Shown here: in pieces, positions 54,201 through 62,485 of the stretch
Layout: every line of letters begins with the position of its first letter
Position numbering within the stretch: position 1 is the first letter of the stretch
Assembly: GCA_013388545.1 (NCBI GenBank)
Contig: JACAFB010000034.1
Location: 46,881-110,880, forward strand
DNA length: 64,000 nt
Direction: 5' to 3'
DNA from: Ignavibacteriaceae bacterium
GTDB lineage: Bacteria; Bacteroidota; Ignavibacteria; Ignavibacteriales; Ignavibacteriaceae
Made by a program: the position numbers and the translations under genes
The notes under the pieces: generated by a model
Seen by the model: the letters and a program-made list of their open reading frames with translations, nothing else
Database searches by the model: none
Told to the model about the DNA's origin: nothing

Positions 54201-56075
54201 CAGATAAGCTATATCATTTGAAGTAATTTCAACTTCAGGATTTTCTGCCGAACCGTCAGTTACCTCTTCCACGAAAATTACTTTGCCTTTAAAGCCTTCA
54301 ATTATCTTTTTGAATATTACTGAAGTAATAATAACCGCAGCTTTCGAATCATAAAGCATATACTGAATACGCTCTTCAGGATAAAGAGGGTCAACTGGCA
54401 AATAGGCACAGCCTGCTTTGAGCACTCCGAGCAAAGCTTTCATCGTATCAAATGATTTGTTAAGCATTATTGCAATGATCGAGCTGCTGCTGACACCATT
54501 TTGAGATATTTTATGGGCAAAACGATTTGCTTCTTTATTCAACTCATCGTAGGTGATCTTTTGATTATTTAATACTACGGCAACTGATTCCGGATTTTCC
54601 TTTGCTGTTGATTCAAACAACTGATGAATTCCGATATTCTCCGGAATTTTCTTTTGGGCAGAATTCCATTCATAAATTATTTTATTCCGTTCTTCCTCAT
54701 CAAAAACATCTAATGTTTCAATTTTTTTCTCAGGTTCGTAAATAAGTTTCGAGATGATATTCCTATAATGTTTAAGCATCCGATCAATAGTTCCGCGATC
54801 GTATAAATCTGAATTGTACTCAACGGAGACTTCAATCTCGTCCTTCAATTCAGAAAGCGAAAATGTTAAATCGAATGTGGATGTTCCCATATCAACATTT
54901 ATCTCATTCAGTTCAATTCCTGAAATCATCTGGCCTTTAATAGGAATATTCTGAAGAATAAACATTACCCTGAAAAGCGGAGGTGAGCTCATATCGCGTT
55001 CGGGCTGAACTGCTTCAACCATCATTTCAAAAGGCAAATCCTGATTTTCATAAGCTTCAAGTGAAACACGTTTAACTTCTCTAATTAATTCTTTGAAATT
55101 AATTCCATCCTGTATCTGAACCCTGATAACCAACGTATTGATAAAAAGTCCGATAATATTTTCCAGCTCACTTCTCTGCCGGTTTGCAATCGGAGTTCCG
55201 ACACAGATATCACTTTGCCCGCTGTATTTATAAAGCAAAACATAAAAAGCAGAAAGCAAAGTCATATATGTGGTTGATCCGAATACCTGGTTCATCTCAT
55301 TTATCCTTTTAACAAGCTTTGTATCTAATAAGATAGATGAGGTTGAACCTTCGTTTGTCCATACTGCCGGACGCGATCTGTCAGTCGGAAGTTCAAGGGG
55401 TTGAGGTTTATCAGCAAATTTCTTCTTCCAGTATTCTAACTGAGAATTAAGGAATCCCCCTTCGATAAATTGTTTTTGCCATTCAGAATAATCGGCATAT
55501 TGGAATTCAAGCTCTTTCAAAGGAGATGGATTGCCGTTTTTCAATGATTCATATAGTGTACAGATTTCTTTGACAAAAATTCCAACCGACCAGCCGTCTG
55601 AAATTATATGATGCATCGTAATCAGAATTACATGGTTATTCTCATCAATTTTCAGAATTTTAATTCTGAGCAAAGGACCGTTTTCAAGATTGAAAGGTTG
55701 TCTTGCTTCAGCAGTTGCGATGCTTATTATTTCATTTTCCAGTTCACTATTATTTTCAAGCATTACTATCGGAATATTAAGCTTCATCCAATCGGAAATT
55801 ACCTGAACCGGTTCACCATTAATTGTTTTGAATCTTGTTCTTAAACTTTCCTGTCGTTTAATTACTTCGTCAACAGCACGTAAAAGGTTTTTCAGCTCCA
55901 GTTTACCTTTGATCTTTAAGGCGATCGGGATATTATAATACGGGCTTCCGGGTTCAAACTGATCAAGGAACCACATTCTTCTTTGAGCATAAGAAGCCGA
56001 AAATACAACTACATCATCGCTGTAAAGAGCATCAGGCTTCCGGATAATATTTTCACTTTTTGATGATACTGTCAT
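48213..56075 (-). CDS. Two-module NRPS with terminal epimerase: C-A-T-C-A-T-E
   Basis: Domains: C1 about 22-450 (HHIISDG at 155-161), A1 about 470-985, T1 about 1000-1070 (LGGHSLLA), C2 about 1090-1520 (HHIISDD at 1223-1229), A2 about 1545-2050, T2 about 2065-2130 (LGGDSII, the form found before epimerases), E about 2145-2600 (HHLCIDGVSW). A1 pocket residues read D-V-G-E-L-A-S-I-D, close to the Orn code DVGEIGSID; A2 read D-A-T-K-V-G-E-V-G, closest to Asn (DLTKLGEVG). The E domain would give a D-residue from module 2, and the next protein begins with a DCL condensation domain, as required. 2620 residues; starts 8 bases after the stop of the previous gene. Confidence 0.94.
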   Translation of the reverse strand: MTVSSKSENIIRKPDALYSDDVVVFSASYAQRRMWFLDQFEPGSPYYNIPIALKIKGKLELKNLLRAVDEVIKRQESLRTRFKTINGEPVQVISDWMKLNIPIVMLENNSELENEIISIATAEARQPFNLENGPLLRIKILKIDENNHVILITMHHIISDGWSVGIFVKEICTLYESLKNGNPSPLKELEFQYADYSEWQKQFIEGGFLNSQLEYWKKKFADKPQPLELPTDRSRPAVWTNEGSTSSILLDTKLVKRINEMNQVFGSTTYMTLLSAFYVLLYKYSGQSDICVGTPIANRQRSELENIIGLFINTLVIRVQIQDGINFKELIREVKRVSLEAYENQDLPFEMMVEAVQPERDMSSPPLFRVMFILQNIPIKGQMISGIELNEINVDMGTSTFDLTFSLSELKDEIEVSVEYNSDLYDRGTIDRMLKHYRNIISKLIYEPEKKIETLDVFDEEERNKIIYEWNSAQKKIPENIGIHQLFESTAKENPESVAVVLNNQKITYDELNKEANRFAHKISQNGVSSSSIIAIMLNKSFDTMKALLGVLKAGCAYLPVDPLYPEERIQYMLYDSKAAVIITSVIFKKIIEGFKGKVIFVEEVTDGSAENPEVEITSNDIAYLIYTSGSTGKSKGTLVSHSSLVNAYYAWENSYNLRTECKRHLQLASFAFDVFTGDWVRALCSGGSLILVPRDILLEAEQLYELMKQHQIEIAEFVPAVLRNLATYLETNKLKLDFMKLLIAGSDIWYVGEYKRFRKICGKQTRLVNSFGLTEATIDTCFYENTKIDLPDDVLVPIGKPFSNMTMYILDKNLNPVAPGVRAELFVGGKGVAEGYLNRADLTAEKFIPDPFSRTSGKRLYRTGDAACYLPDGTVQFLGRIDNQIKIRGFRVELGEIENALAEHPKISQAVVLAKSRDGLEKILTAYLVTNEPEKIEINEIKQFLSKKLADYMIPSAYVFLESFPLTPNGKIDRKALPDPDFAEVQRELDKTFIAPGNQYEEKISEIWCKVLHLEKAGVSHNFFELGGHSLLATQVISRMKNEFKINIPLRTIFEKPTIEGLASEVERLIISGSAESAPPIIPVERTEDIPLSFAQQRLWFLDQLEPDQPFYNIPEAYRISGNLDVNLLEAAFNKVIERHEILRTSIITSNGLPVQKISEKISIKIPYDDISGFRQSEKEKIEKQLIEHEAKQIIKLDSAPLFRIKVVKTDEDEFIVFLTMHHIISDDWSMQIMMQEVGSIYTSLSKNIKINLPQLPVQYADYSYWQRNWLSGEVLSSHLRFWKEYLSDIPPLLDLPTDYPRPSEQTFSGDFRIIRLSDELTNSIKKFAKEQNVTLYMTLLAAFQVLMHRYSCSKIIPTGTPIANRNRAETENLIGFFVNTLVIKSDFSEDPDFKQLVDQVHKNTVNVYSYQDLPFEQIVDAVNPERNMSHSPLFQVMFVLQNTPDREMLLSSDIRINAIESHSKTSKFDLTLFMQEEGSKLSGAFEFNTDLFLPSTIERMANHFKNILQEAIANPEKPVSKLKLLSDIEESSMISELNISPSISKESRFVHKLFEEQAKKNPANIALRFGSDFLTYYELNNRANQLAHYLIDCGVGNDTIIALCVNRSFETIVSLFAILKAGSAYLPLDSSHPQNRLEFMIEDCSVKILITDSENISKFEKYSNDLRLININSLRLDKKNSNDPDIDLNEENLCYVIYTSGSTGKPKGTAITHKGLTNYLNWCGFAYPVNSGNGSIFHSTLSFDATVTSIYPSLVSGKMVRIIPEGSELEALSQYLIEEGNYSLIKITPAHLEMLSLQLPKTSQKVFTNSLVIGGENLNTSQIEYWKKYQPETLLFNEYGPTETVVGCVVFEASRWSGERSVPIGKVIPGARIYILDKNLNHVPQGVQGELFIGGEGVARCYINRADLTAEKFIPDPYSINPGERMYRTGDLVKLLSDGNIEFIGRTDSQIKIKGYRIEPGEIENVLSSFDGVVNAAVIVHKDSNAVSRLVAYYDTESKKPFEDNLIKTFLQAKLPEYMRPSIVYFLESLPLTTNGKVDRKALPAFDLNISSGLKNIISPRNAYEETMHNIWLEVLRLGQISVTDNFFELGGDSIIAIQIVSRANQAGFRITPKSIFQHPTIEELVNASTENEFVTEQNEITGKVPLTPVQHWFFENDICNLSHFNQSILLEVKTELEIEILNQALNYVVRHHDALRLSFIKDENGWNQYIQPYTEKNLVLYYDFSSLEGNKLSAAIEDSVNNIQSSLSIERGDLIKVGFLKLAEGKSNRLLIVVHHLCIDGVSWPVLLQDIQTAYSSLIANRKVQLPLKTTSFKYWAEKQVESGSSNLLNEDAEFWKNYLDKKVMQIICNYQPEENLEMVADQVTVDIDEETTQIITRFIQTEKINPNSLFLSCLANALSNSDDPEKAYIPFNLESHGREEIFKEVDSSRTIGWFTSIYPVLVKPNSDENILKQIITLNEELNSIPNKGISYGIIRYLSGVQYRNEIFDGLLKPQISFNYLGQLESQFNTVELFGFASEWKGYERDPHSVRPYLLEVDGGINGGKVQFEISYSSKIFSKKWIENLKERFISQVKKVSALYSESEKKDEEHQLSDFGWNKNEYDELLKSLNGLDDNEN

Positions 56076-56083
56076 TTCAAACT

Positions 56084-59000
56084 TTAATCCATAAGTTCAT
56101 TACTTTTAATTCTTTTACCTTCGCGCGATATTTTTGTCATTTTAGGAATTTGCTGCACCGTACCTTCAATCAATAATTTTTCTATCTCGGATGAAATTCC
56201 TGCCACATCCGGCTTCTCAAATATTTTTCTGAGCGGTAATTCAACTCCAAACTCATCCCGCATCCTTGAGATAAATTGAGTTGCAAGCAAAGAATGTCCG
56301 CCCATTTCAAAAAAGTTATCATTAACTCCAACTTTATCTGTTCCAAGAAGCTGAGAAACAATTAAAGCAATTTTAACTTCACTATCAGTTTTGGGAGCTA
56401 CATATTGAGATGAAAGATCACTTCGTGAAATTTTGGGCATAGGCAGGGCAGCCCTGTCAACCTTACCGCTTATTGTTAACGGCAGTTCCTGCAAACAAAC
56501 AAACAATGAAGGGATCATATATTCAGGAAGATACTTAGCAAGAAATTCTTTGAGTTCAGCTATAGTAGTTTCCTTTTCGTTGTTGATAACATAGTATGCA
56601 ACAAGATTTTTAATCCCGGGTGCATCTTCACGAACAACCACAGCGGCATCTTTGATTTTTTCATTGCGCTTAAGAATATTCTCAATTTCGCCAATCTCTA
56701 TCCTGAATCCCCTGAGTTTGACTTGCTTATCTATTCTTCCAAGATATTCTATGTTTCCATCTTCTTGGTACTTAACTAAATCACCGGTGTGATAAAGCCG
56801 GGAACCCTTAATCTGGCTGAAAGGATTAGGAGAAAATTTTTCTGCTGTCATTGCGGGTTGATTTAAATAACCACGTGCTAATCCAATTCCTTCAACGCAA
56901 AGTTCACCCGGCACTCCTACCGGAACCGGATTAAGAGATTCGTCAAGAACAAATAGTCTGAAGTTTCCAATCGGTTTCCCAATCGGAGGATTTGAACTTG
57001 CTTCACCAGAACACAAGTACATTGATGCACATACTGTGGTTTCGGTAGGCCCGTATGCATTAAAAAAGTTTCGATTCTTTCCCCATTTCTTTACCAGTTC
57101 CGAATTTACTGCTTCTCCCGCAGTTATCAGATTTTTTAGATCAGTCATCTCTTCAAACGGAATAACAGCAAGCACTGAAGGCGGAAGCGTAACTGTAGAA
57201 ATCCTGTGTCTGGTCAATAGTTTTGCAAGCTGATGACCTGAAGTTATCATCTGCTGGTCAGCAATAATTAACTCCGAACCACTTAGCATAGCCATTGTAA
57301 TTTCCCAAACCGATGCATCAAAACTAAGACTTGAGAATTGAAGAATCCTATGCCCGGGACCAACTCCAAAATTCCTGATCTGTGATGCCGCCAGGTTACA
57401 CATTCCCTCATTCTGAAGAAGAGTTCCTTTTGGTTTTCCTGTTGAACCAGAGGTGTAAATTACATAAGCAATGTTTTCAGGAAATGAACGTGTTTCAGGA
57501 TTTGTATCGTCTGATTCAATCAGTTCGTGTCCTGCTTCTTCAAAACAGAAAATTTGATTGCTGTATTTGCTGATTTTTGTTTTGTACTTAGGATTGGTTG
57601 TTATTAAGGATAAACCTGCATCCTCAATCATAAACTTCAAACGATCCTCAGGATTGTTGGGATCAATCGGCACAAAACCGCAACCTGCTTTTAGAATGCC
57701 GAGTATGCTTATAATCATCCCGAGACTTCGTTCCATCAAAACGCCGACTAGTTCTTCAGGCTTAAGATTTTTGGAGATTAAATAATGAGCAAACTGGTTT
57801 GCTTTTTTATTAAGCTGATCATATGTGAGAGTTGAGACCAGCTCATTTTCTGAATTAACAAAACTCAGGGCCGGAAATTCTGAGTAAGCCTGAGCAATTT
57901 CCTCGAAATGCTCTTTGAAAGTGATTTGATTTTTATAATTCAGTTCCGATTTATTCCATTCAAAAAGAATAGTTTCTTTTTCGCTTTCGGATAAAAGTTC
58001 AACTTCATCAATTCGCAAATCTGGATTATTTACAACCTGTTCGGTTATTAACAGATAAGAATTTAATATTCTTCTGATGGTATCTGGAGTAAACAAATGA
58101 TTGTTGTACTCAAGCTCTGCAACTAATCCGTTTTCATTTTCCGATATTACCAGTGATAATTCAAAATTTGAATACCGATTCGCAACAGCAAATGGAGATG
58201 CAGAAATATTTTCAAGTTTCATTTCTGCGGCTGGCAGATTTTGAAATACAAACATCACCTGGAAAATCGGCGTATGGCTTAAGTCCCTGGAAGGTTGAAT
58301 TTCTTCAACAAGTTTTTCAAAAGGCATGAACTGATGAGCAAATGCTTCAATTGAAGTTTGTCTTACACGGCTGAGAATCTCTTTGAAGTCGGGCAACCCT
58401 GAGAGATCAGTTCTTAAAGCGAGTGTATTTACGAAAAAGCCAATTAATTTTTCAAGATCAGGATGTGTTCTTCCTGCAACCGGGGTGCCAATGACAATAT
58501 CAGACTGATGACAGATTCTTGAAAGAAGTAATTTAAAGACAGCAAGCAGGGTCATATAAACAGTCGCACCCTGGTTTATGCTGAGAATTTTTACTTTTTC
58601 AACCAGAGTAGAATTAATTTGAATTTTCTCGGAGCTTCCTTCTGAGGAATGAATTGAAGAATACTGGTAATCGGTCGGAAGATTAATTCGTTGAGGTATT
58701 CCTATAAGTTTTTTCTTCCAATAATCAAGTTCGATCTGATAATACTCACTTTCAATTAATTTCCTTTGCCAGATTGAATAGTCGGCATACTGGATTTTCA
58801 GAGGCTGAAGAGATATTTCTTTTCCGGAAACAATTGACTGATAACTTTCAACAAGCTCTTTAATTAAAATTCCGACTGACCAGCCGTCAGAAATAATATG
58901 ATGCGAAACAATCAGCAGAATATTTTCTTCACTTTCGGTTTTAATCATCTTAAACCGAATTAACGGAAGAGTATCAAGATGGAAAACAGTATCAATACCT

Positions 59001-62000
59001 CCTTTGATGATCTTGTCAATATTTTCACTTTGGATTTCACTATTCATTTCACTCAAATCATAGAAATCAATATTGTACTCAAAATTCTTTTCTATGAACT
59101 GCAGCGGTTTTCCACCGATCTCCCTGAAACAGGTTCTCAAAACCTCATGTCTTTCGACTAAAATATTTATTGCTGCGTTGAATGCATTAAGATTCAAACT
59201 GCCTTTAAGTTTCACTGCCATTGGAATGTTGTAAGAAGCACTTTCGGGTTTAAGTTTATCAAGAAACCACAAGCGCTGCTGTGAAAAGGAAAGTGGAATT
59301 GAGTCTTTGATTTCACTCTTCTCAATTTTATAAAAATCTGAACTAATACCGCTTCTAAGCCTATCGTCGATAATGAAGGATAACTCTCTAATTTTCGGAA
59401 ACTCAAAAATTGTTTTAAGAGGTAAATCGATCGAAAAAGTTTCTCTTATTCTTGAAACCACTAAAGTGGCCAGAAGAGAATGCCCTCCGAGGTGGAAGAA
59501 GTTATCATTGATTCCCACAGAATCTCTTTTAAGCACATCCGACCATATTGAAACCAGAAGTTCCTGGGTTGAATCAGCAGCTTTCTGAAATTCATCGGAA
59601 GAAATAACCAGGTTATTCTTTAACAGAGATTGCCTGTCAATTTTATCACTCAAAGTTCTTGGAAGTTCAATAACTTTTATGATATACGCAGGCATCATAT
59701 ACTCGGGTAGTTTGCTTGAAAGATGCTTCCTGATATCATCTTTTGAAACAACATCCGTTAATGAAGTATAAAATGCTGCAAGCTGCAGGGAATTAGTCTG
59801 ATCTTTAAACGGAATAACAACAGCCTCTTTTACATTTTCAATTTCTTTAATTGATTCTGAAATTTCATCGGCTTCAATTCTGAATCCTCTGATCTTTATC
59901 TGGTAATCAGTTCTTCCCTGGAAGACAATATTTCCATCTGTCAGACGGTAAGCAAGATCCCCTGATTTGTACATCAGGCTGCCATTTAATTTGCTGAAGG
60001 GATCTGGAATAAATTTTTCCGCAGTGAGATCGGGTTTATTCAGATAACCTCTTGCCAAACCTGATCCTGAAATGTAAATCTCACCAACTACTCCAATCGG
60101 AACGGGATTCAAATTTTTATCAAGCAAATAAATTTTATGATTGGATATCGGTTTACCAATCGGGACACTTGATGTCAATCTGGAATATTTATTATCAACT
60201 TTGAACCAGGCACAACCGACAGTACATTCAGTTGGTCCGTAGCCATTGCAAAAGTCAGCTAACCGGGTGTATTTTTCTGCAACTTTCCAATTACAAACAT
60301 CTCCTGCAGAAATAACACAGAGTAAATTTTCAATCACCTCATCAGGCATCAATTCAAGTAATGCAGGTGGAAGTGTTAAATGGGTAACTTTTTTATCGAT
60401 AATAATTTTACTGAGATCAGGAATTGAGACTGCGTTATCTCTTTCGGTAAGAATTAGTTTTGCCCCGGTTAACAATGCCTGAAATATTTCCGATATTGAT
60501 GCATCAAAGCTTATAGATGCAAGCTGAAGCAAAACACTTTCGGCATTTATTTTGAAATCTTTTGCCATCGCTCTTATCAGATTGGGTACACCTCTGTGAG
60601 TTACCAGAGTCCCTTTGGGTTTACCGGTGGATCCTGATGTGTAGATTGCATAAGCCAGATTATCTCTGAATATTTTCACTTCAGGATTATTATTGACAAC
60701 ATCAGACTTTTTAATGGAATCAATACTGATGAGTTTATTTTTTAATTCAGAAGTGAAAGAATATTTGTCAGAATCAGAAATTATCCATCTGCAGTTTGAA
60801 TCATTCAGAATAAAATTCATCCTCTCAGAAGGCGTGGAGGGATCAACCGGCAAATATGCAGCACCGGCTTTAAGGATTCCAAGAATAGAAATGATCAGGT
60901 CAATTGTCTTGTTCTGAATAACTGCAACTATATCTTCCTGATTTATTCCTTTCGACAACAAATAATTTGCAGCCCGATTGCCAGCTTCATTTAATTCAGA
61001 ATATGAAATTGAGCCAAACGAATCCTCGCAGGCTGTCTTTTCAGGATATGAAACTGTTATCTTTTCAAACTCCTTATGAATACATTCATCGCCTGAATTA
61101 TCGACATAAGTTTTGTTGAAAGAGTTAAGTAATTGCTCAGTTTCCATTCCGTCGAGTATCTCTAATGACGAAACAGATTTTTCATTATTGCTTAAAACGC
61201 TTTTTAGAAGATTGGAAAAATGTTTGAAAATATTTTCAACAATTATTTCATCAATCAAACTTGTATCGAAAGCAATTTCGATAAGAATTTTCTCACCCGG
61301 TGTGATAACAAATGTTAGCGGGTAATTTGTCTTTTCCCTGAATTTGAGATTTGACAACGCCAGATCTCGACCTGAAGAAGCAAAGCTTTCACTGACAGGA
61401 TAATTTTCAAAGACCATAATATTATCAAACAACTGTACTTCAGAAGATATTCCGCTCCATTTCTGTATATCAATTAACGATGTGTGTTCATAATTTCTTA
61501 ACTCTGCTTCATCAAGCTGAAGATTCTTCAACCAGTCAGAAATTTTTTGCGATTCATCTATCTTGACCCGCAACGGGATCGTATTTATGAATAAACCAAC
61601 AATTTCATCAGAGCCTCTGAACTCGGGTGACCTTCCCGATACAGTTATTCCAAACACCAGATCTTTTTCGCCGGAATATTTCGAAAGCAGAACAGCCCAT
61701 AATCCCCGGGCGAGAGTATTAAGTGTTATGTGTTGAGCTTTGCAATAATTATTTACATCTGATGATAATTTTTTATCAATAAGAAATTGTTTTATAAGGT
61801 AATCACTTTGATTAGCAGATCGGTCTTCAACCTGACCAAAATTCAATCTCACGGGTTCGGTAAATCCAGAAAGCTTTTCTGTCCAGAACTGTTTTGCTTC
61901 ATCAGCATCCTGATTCTGAATCCAGGATATGAAATCCTTGAATGGAATAGGATCAGGAAGCTTGAGCGGGATATTTTTTGAAAGGCAGTCATAAATATAG

Positions 62001-62485
62001 AAGAGTTCCTTCAAAAGTATTTGCAATCCCCACCCATCGAACAAAATGTGATGGTTACTCCAAAGCATTTTAAATTCTTGAGCGTTAATCTTAATCAGTT
62101 TTATTCTGATGAGCGGAGCAATGTTCAGATTGAATCCTGACTTAATATCCTCTTCACAAAGAATAATAAAATCTTTTTCATATTCTCCTGAAGATTTCTG
62201 ACTCCAGTCTAAAAATTCAAACGGAAGCGGAACTGAACCAAGAACATATTGAAGCGGTTCATTCAGTTCTTCCCATAAAAAGCCTGTTCGCAGAACAGTA
62301 TTACGTTCAACTACCTTTTGCCAGGCTTTGCTGAAAAGATCGACATTCAGATTGCCTTTTACATCGCAGCTTATCTGGTCAAAATAAACCCCGCTCTCCG
62401 GATTCAGCAATGAATGAAATAGCATTCCTTGCTGCATCGGGCTTAGAGGATAAATATCCTTTATATTGCTTTGATCTATTTTCAT
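56084..62485 (-). CDS. Two-module NRPS: C(DCL)-A-T-C-A-T
   Basis: Domains: C1 about 8-440 (HHILFDG at 145-151, DCL front), A1 about 470-955, T1 about 970-1040 (LGGHSLLA), C2 about 1060-1500 (HHIISDG), A2 about 1515-2020, T2 about 2040-2105 (MGGHSLLA), then a short basic tail. A1 pocket residues are D-A-S-T-I-A-G-V-G (aromatic, Tyr/Phe ambiguous). A2 gives D-A-W-T-I-A-A-V-C, which is the Phe code I remember. A1 has unusual core pieces: GFRIEADEIS in place of GFRIEPGEIE, and LSDKIDR in place of NGKIDR. The ATG directly follows the TAA of the upstream gene, so the genes are tightly coupled. 2133 residues. Confidence 0.94.
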   Translation of the reverse strand: MKIDQSNIKDIYPLSPMQQGMLFHSLLNPESGVYFDQISCDVKGNLNVDLFSKAWQKVVERNTVLRTGFLWEELNEPLQYVLGSVPLPFEFLDWSQKSSGEYEKDFIILCEEDIKSGFNLNIAPLIRIKLIKINAQEFKMLWSNHHILFDGWGLQILLKELFYIYDCLSKNIPLKLPDPIPFKDFISWIQNQDADEAKQFWTEKLSGFTEPVRLNFGQVEDRSANQSDYLIKQFLIDKKLSSDVNNYCKAQHITLNTLARGLWAVLLSKYSGEKDLVFGITVSGRSPEFRGSDEIVGLFINTIPLRVKIDESQKISDWLKNLQLDEAELRNYEHTSLIDIQKWSGISSEVQLFDNIMVFENYPVSESFASSGRDLALSNLKFREKTNYPLTFVITPGEKILIEIAFDTSLIDEIIVENIFKHFSNLLKSVLSNNEKSVSSLEILDGMETEQLLNSFNKTYVDNSGDECIHKEFEKITVSYPEKTACEDSFGSISYSELNEAGNRAANYLLSKGINQEDIVAVIQNKTIDLIISILGILKAGAAYLPVDPSTPSERMNFILNDSNCRWIISDSDKYSFTSELKNKLISIDSIKKSDVVNNNPEVKIFRDNLAYAIYTSGSTGKPKGTLVTHRGVPNLIRAMAKDFKINAESVLLQLASISFDASISEIFQALLTGAKLILTERDNAVSIPDLSKIIIDKKVTHLTLPPALLELMPDEVIENLLCVISAGDVCNWKVAEKYTRLADFCNGYGPTECTVGCAWFKVDNKYSRLTSSVPIGKPISNHKIYLLDKNLNPVPIGVVGEIYISGSGLARGYLNKPDLTAEKFIPDPFSKLNGSLMYKSGDLAYRLTDGNIVFQGRTDYQIKIRGFRIEADEISESIKEIENVKEAVVIPFKDQTNSLQLAAFYTSLTDVVSKDDIRKHLSSKLPEYMMPAYIIKVIELPRTLSDKIDRQSLLKNNLVISSDEFQKAADSTQELLVSIWSDVLKRDSVGINDNFFHLGGHSLLATLVVSRIRETFSIDLPLKTIFEFPKIRELSFIIDDRLRSGISSDFYKIEKSEIKDSIPLSFSQQRLWFLDKLKPESASYNIPMAVKLKGSLNLNAFNAAINILVERHEVLRTCFREIGGKPLQFIEKNFEYNIDFYDLSEMNSEIQSENIDKIIKGGIDTVFHLDTLPLIRFKMIKTESEENILLIVSHHIISDGWSVGILIKELVESYQSIVSGKEISLQPLKIQYADYSIWQRKLIESEYYQIELDYWKKKLIGIPQRINLPTDYQYSSIHSSEGSSEKIQINSTLVEKVKILSINQGATVYMTLLAVFKLLLSRICHQSDIVIGTPVAGRTHPDLEKLIGFFVNTLALRTDLSGLPDFKEILSRVRQTSIEAFAHQFMPFEKLVEEIQPSRDLSHTPIFQVMFVFQNLPAAEMKLENISASPFAVANRYSNFELSLVISENENGLVAELEYNNHLFTPDTIRRILNSYLLITEQVVNNPDLRIDEVELLSESEKETILFEWNKSELNYKNQITFKEHFEEIAQAYSEFPALSFVNSENELVSTLTYDQLNKKANQFAHYLISKNLKPEELVGVLMERSLGMIISILGILKAGCGFVPIDPNNPEDRLKFMIEDAGLSLITTNPKYKTKISKYSNQIFCFEEAGHELIESDDTNPETRSFPENIAYVIYTSGSTGKPKGTLLQNEGMCNLAASQIRNFGVGPGHRILQFSSLSFDASVWEITMAMLSGSELIIADQQMITSGHQLAKLLTRHRISTVTLPPSVLAVIPFEEMTDLKNLITAGEAVNSELVKKWGKNRNFFNAYGPTETTVCASMYLCSGEASSNPPIGKPIGNFRLFVLDESLNPVPVGVPGELCVEGIGLARGYLNQPAMTAEKFSPNPFSQIKGSRLYHTGDLVKYQEDGNIEYLGRIDKQVKLRGFRIEIGEIENILKRNEKIKDAAVVVREDAPGIKNLVAYYVINNEKETTIAELKEFLAKYLPEYMIPSLFVCLQELPLTISGKVDRAALPMPKISRSDLSSQYVAPKTDSEVKIALIVSQLLGTDKVGVNDNFFEMGGHSLLATQFISRMRDEFGVELPLRKIFEKPDVAGISSEIEKLLIEGTVQQIPKMTKISREGKRIKSNELMD

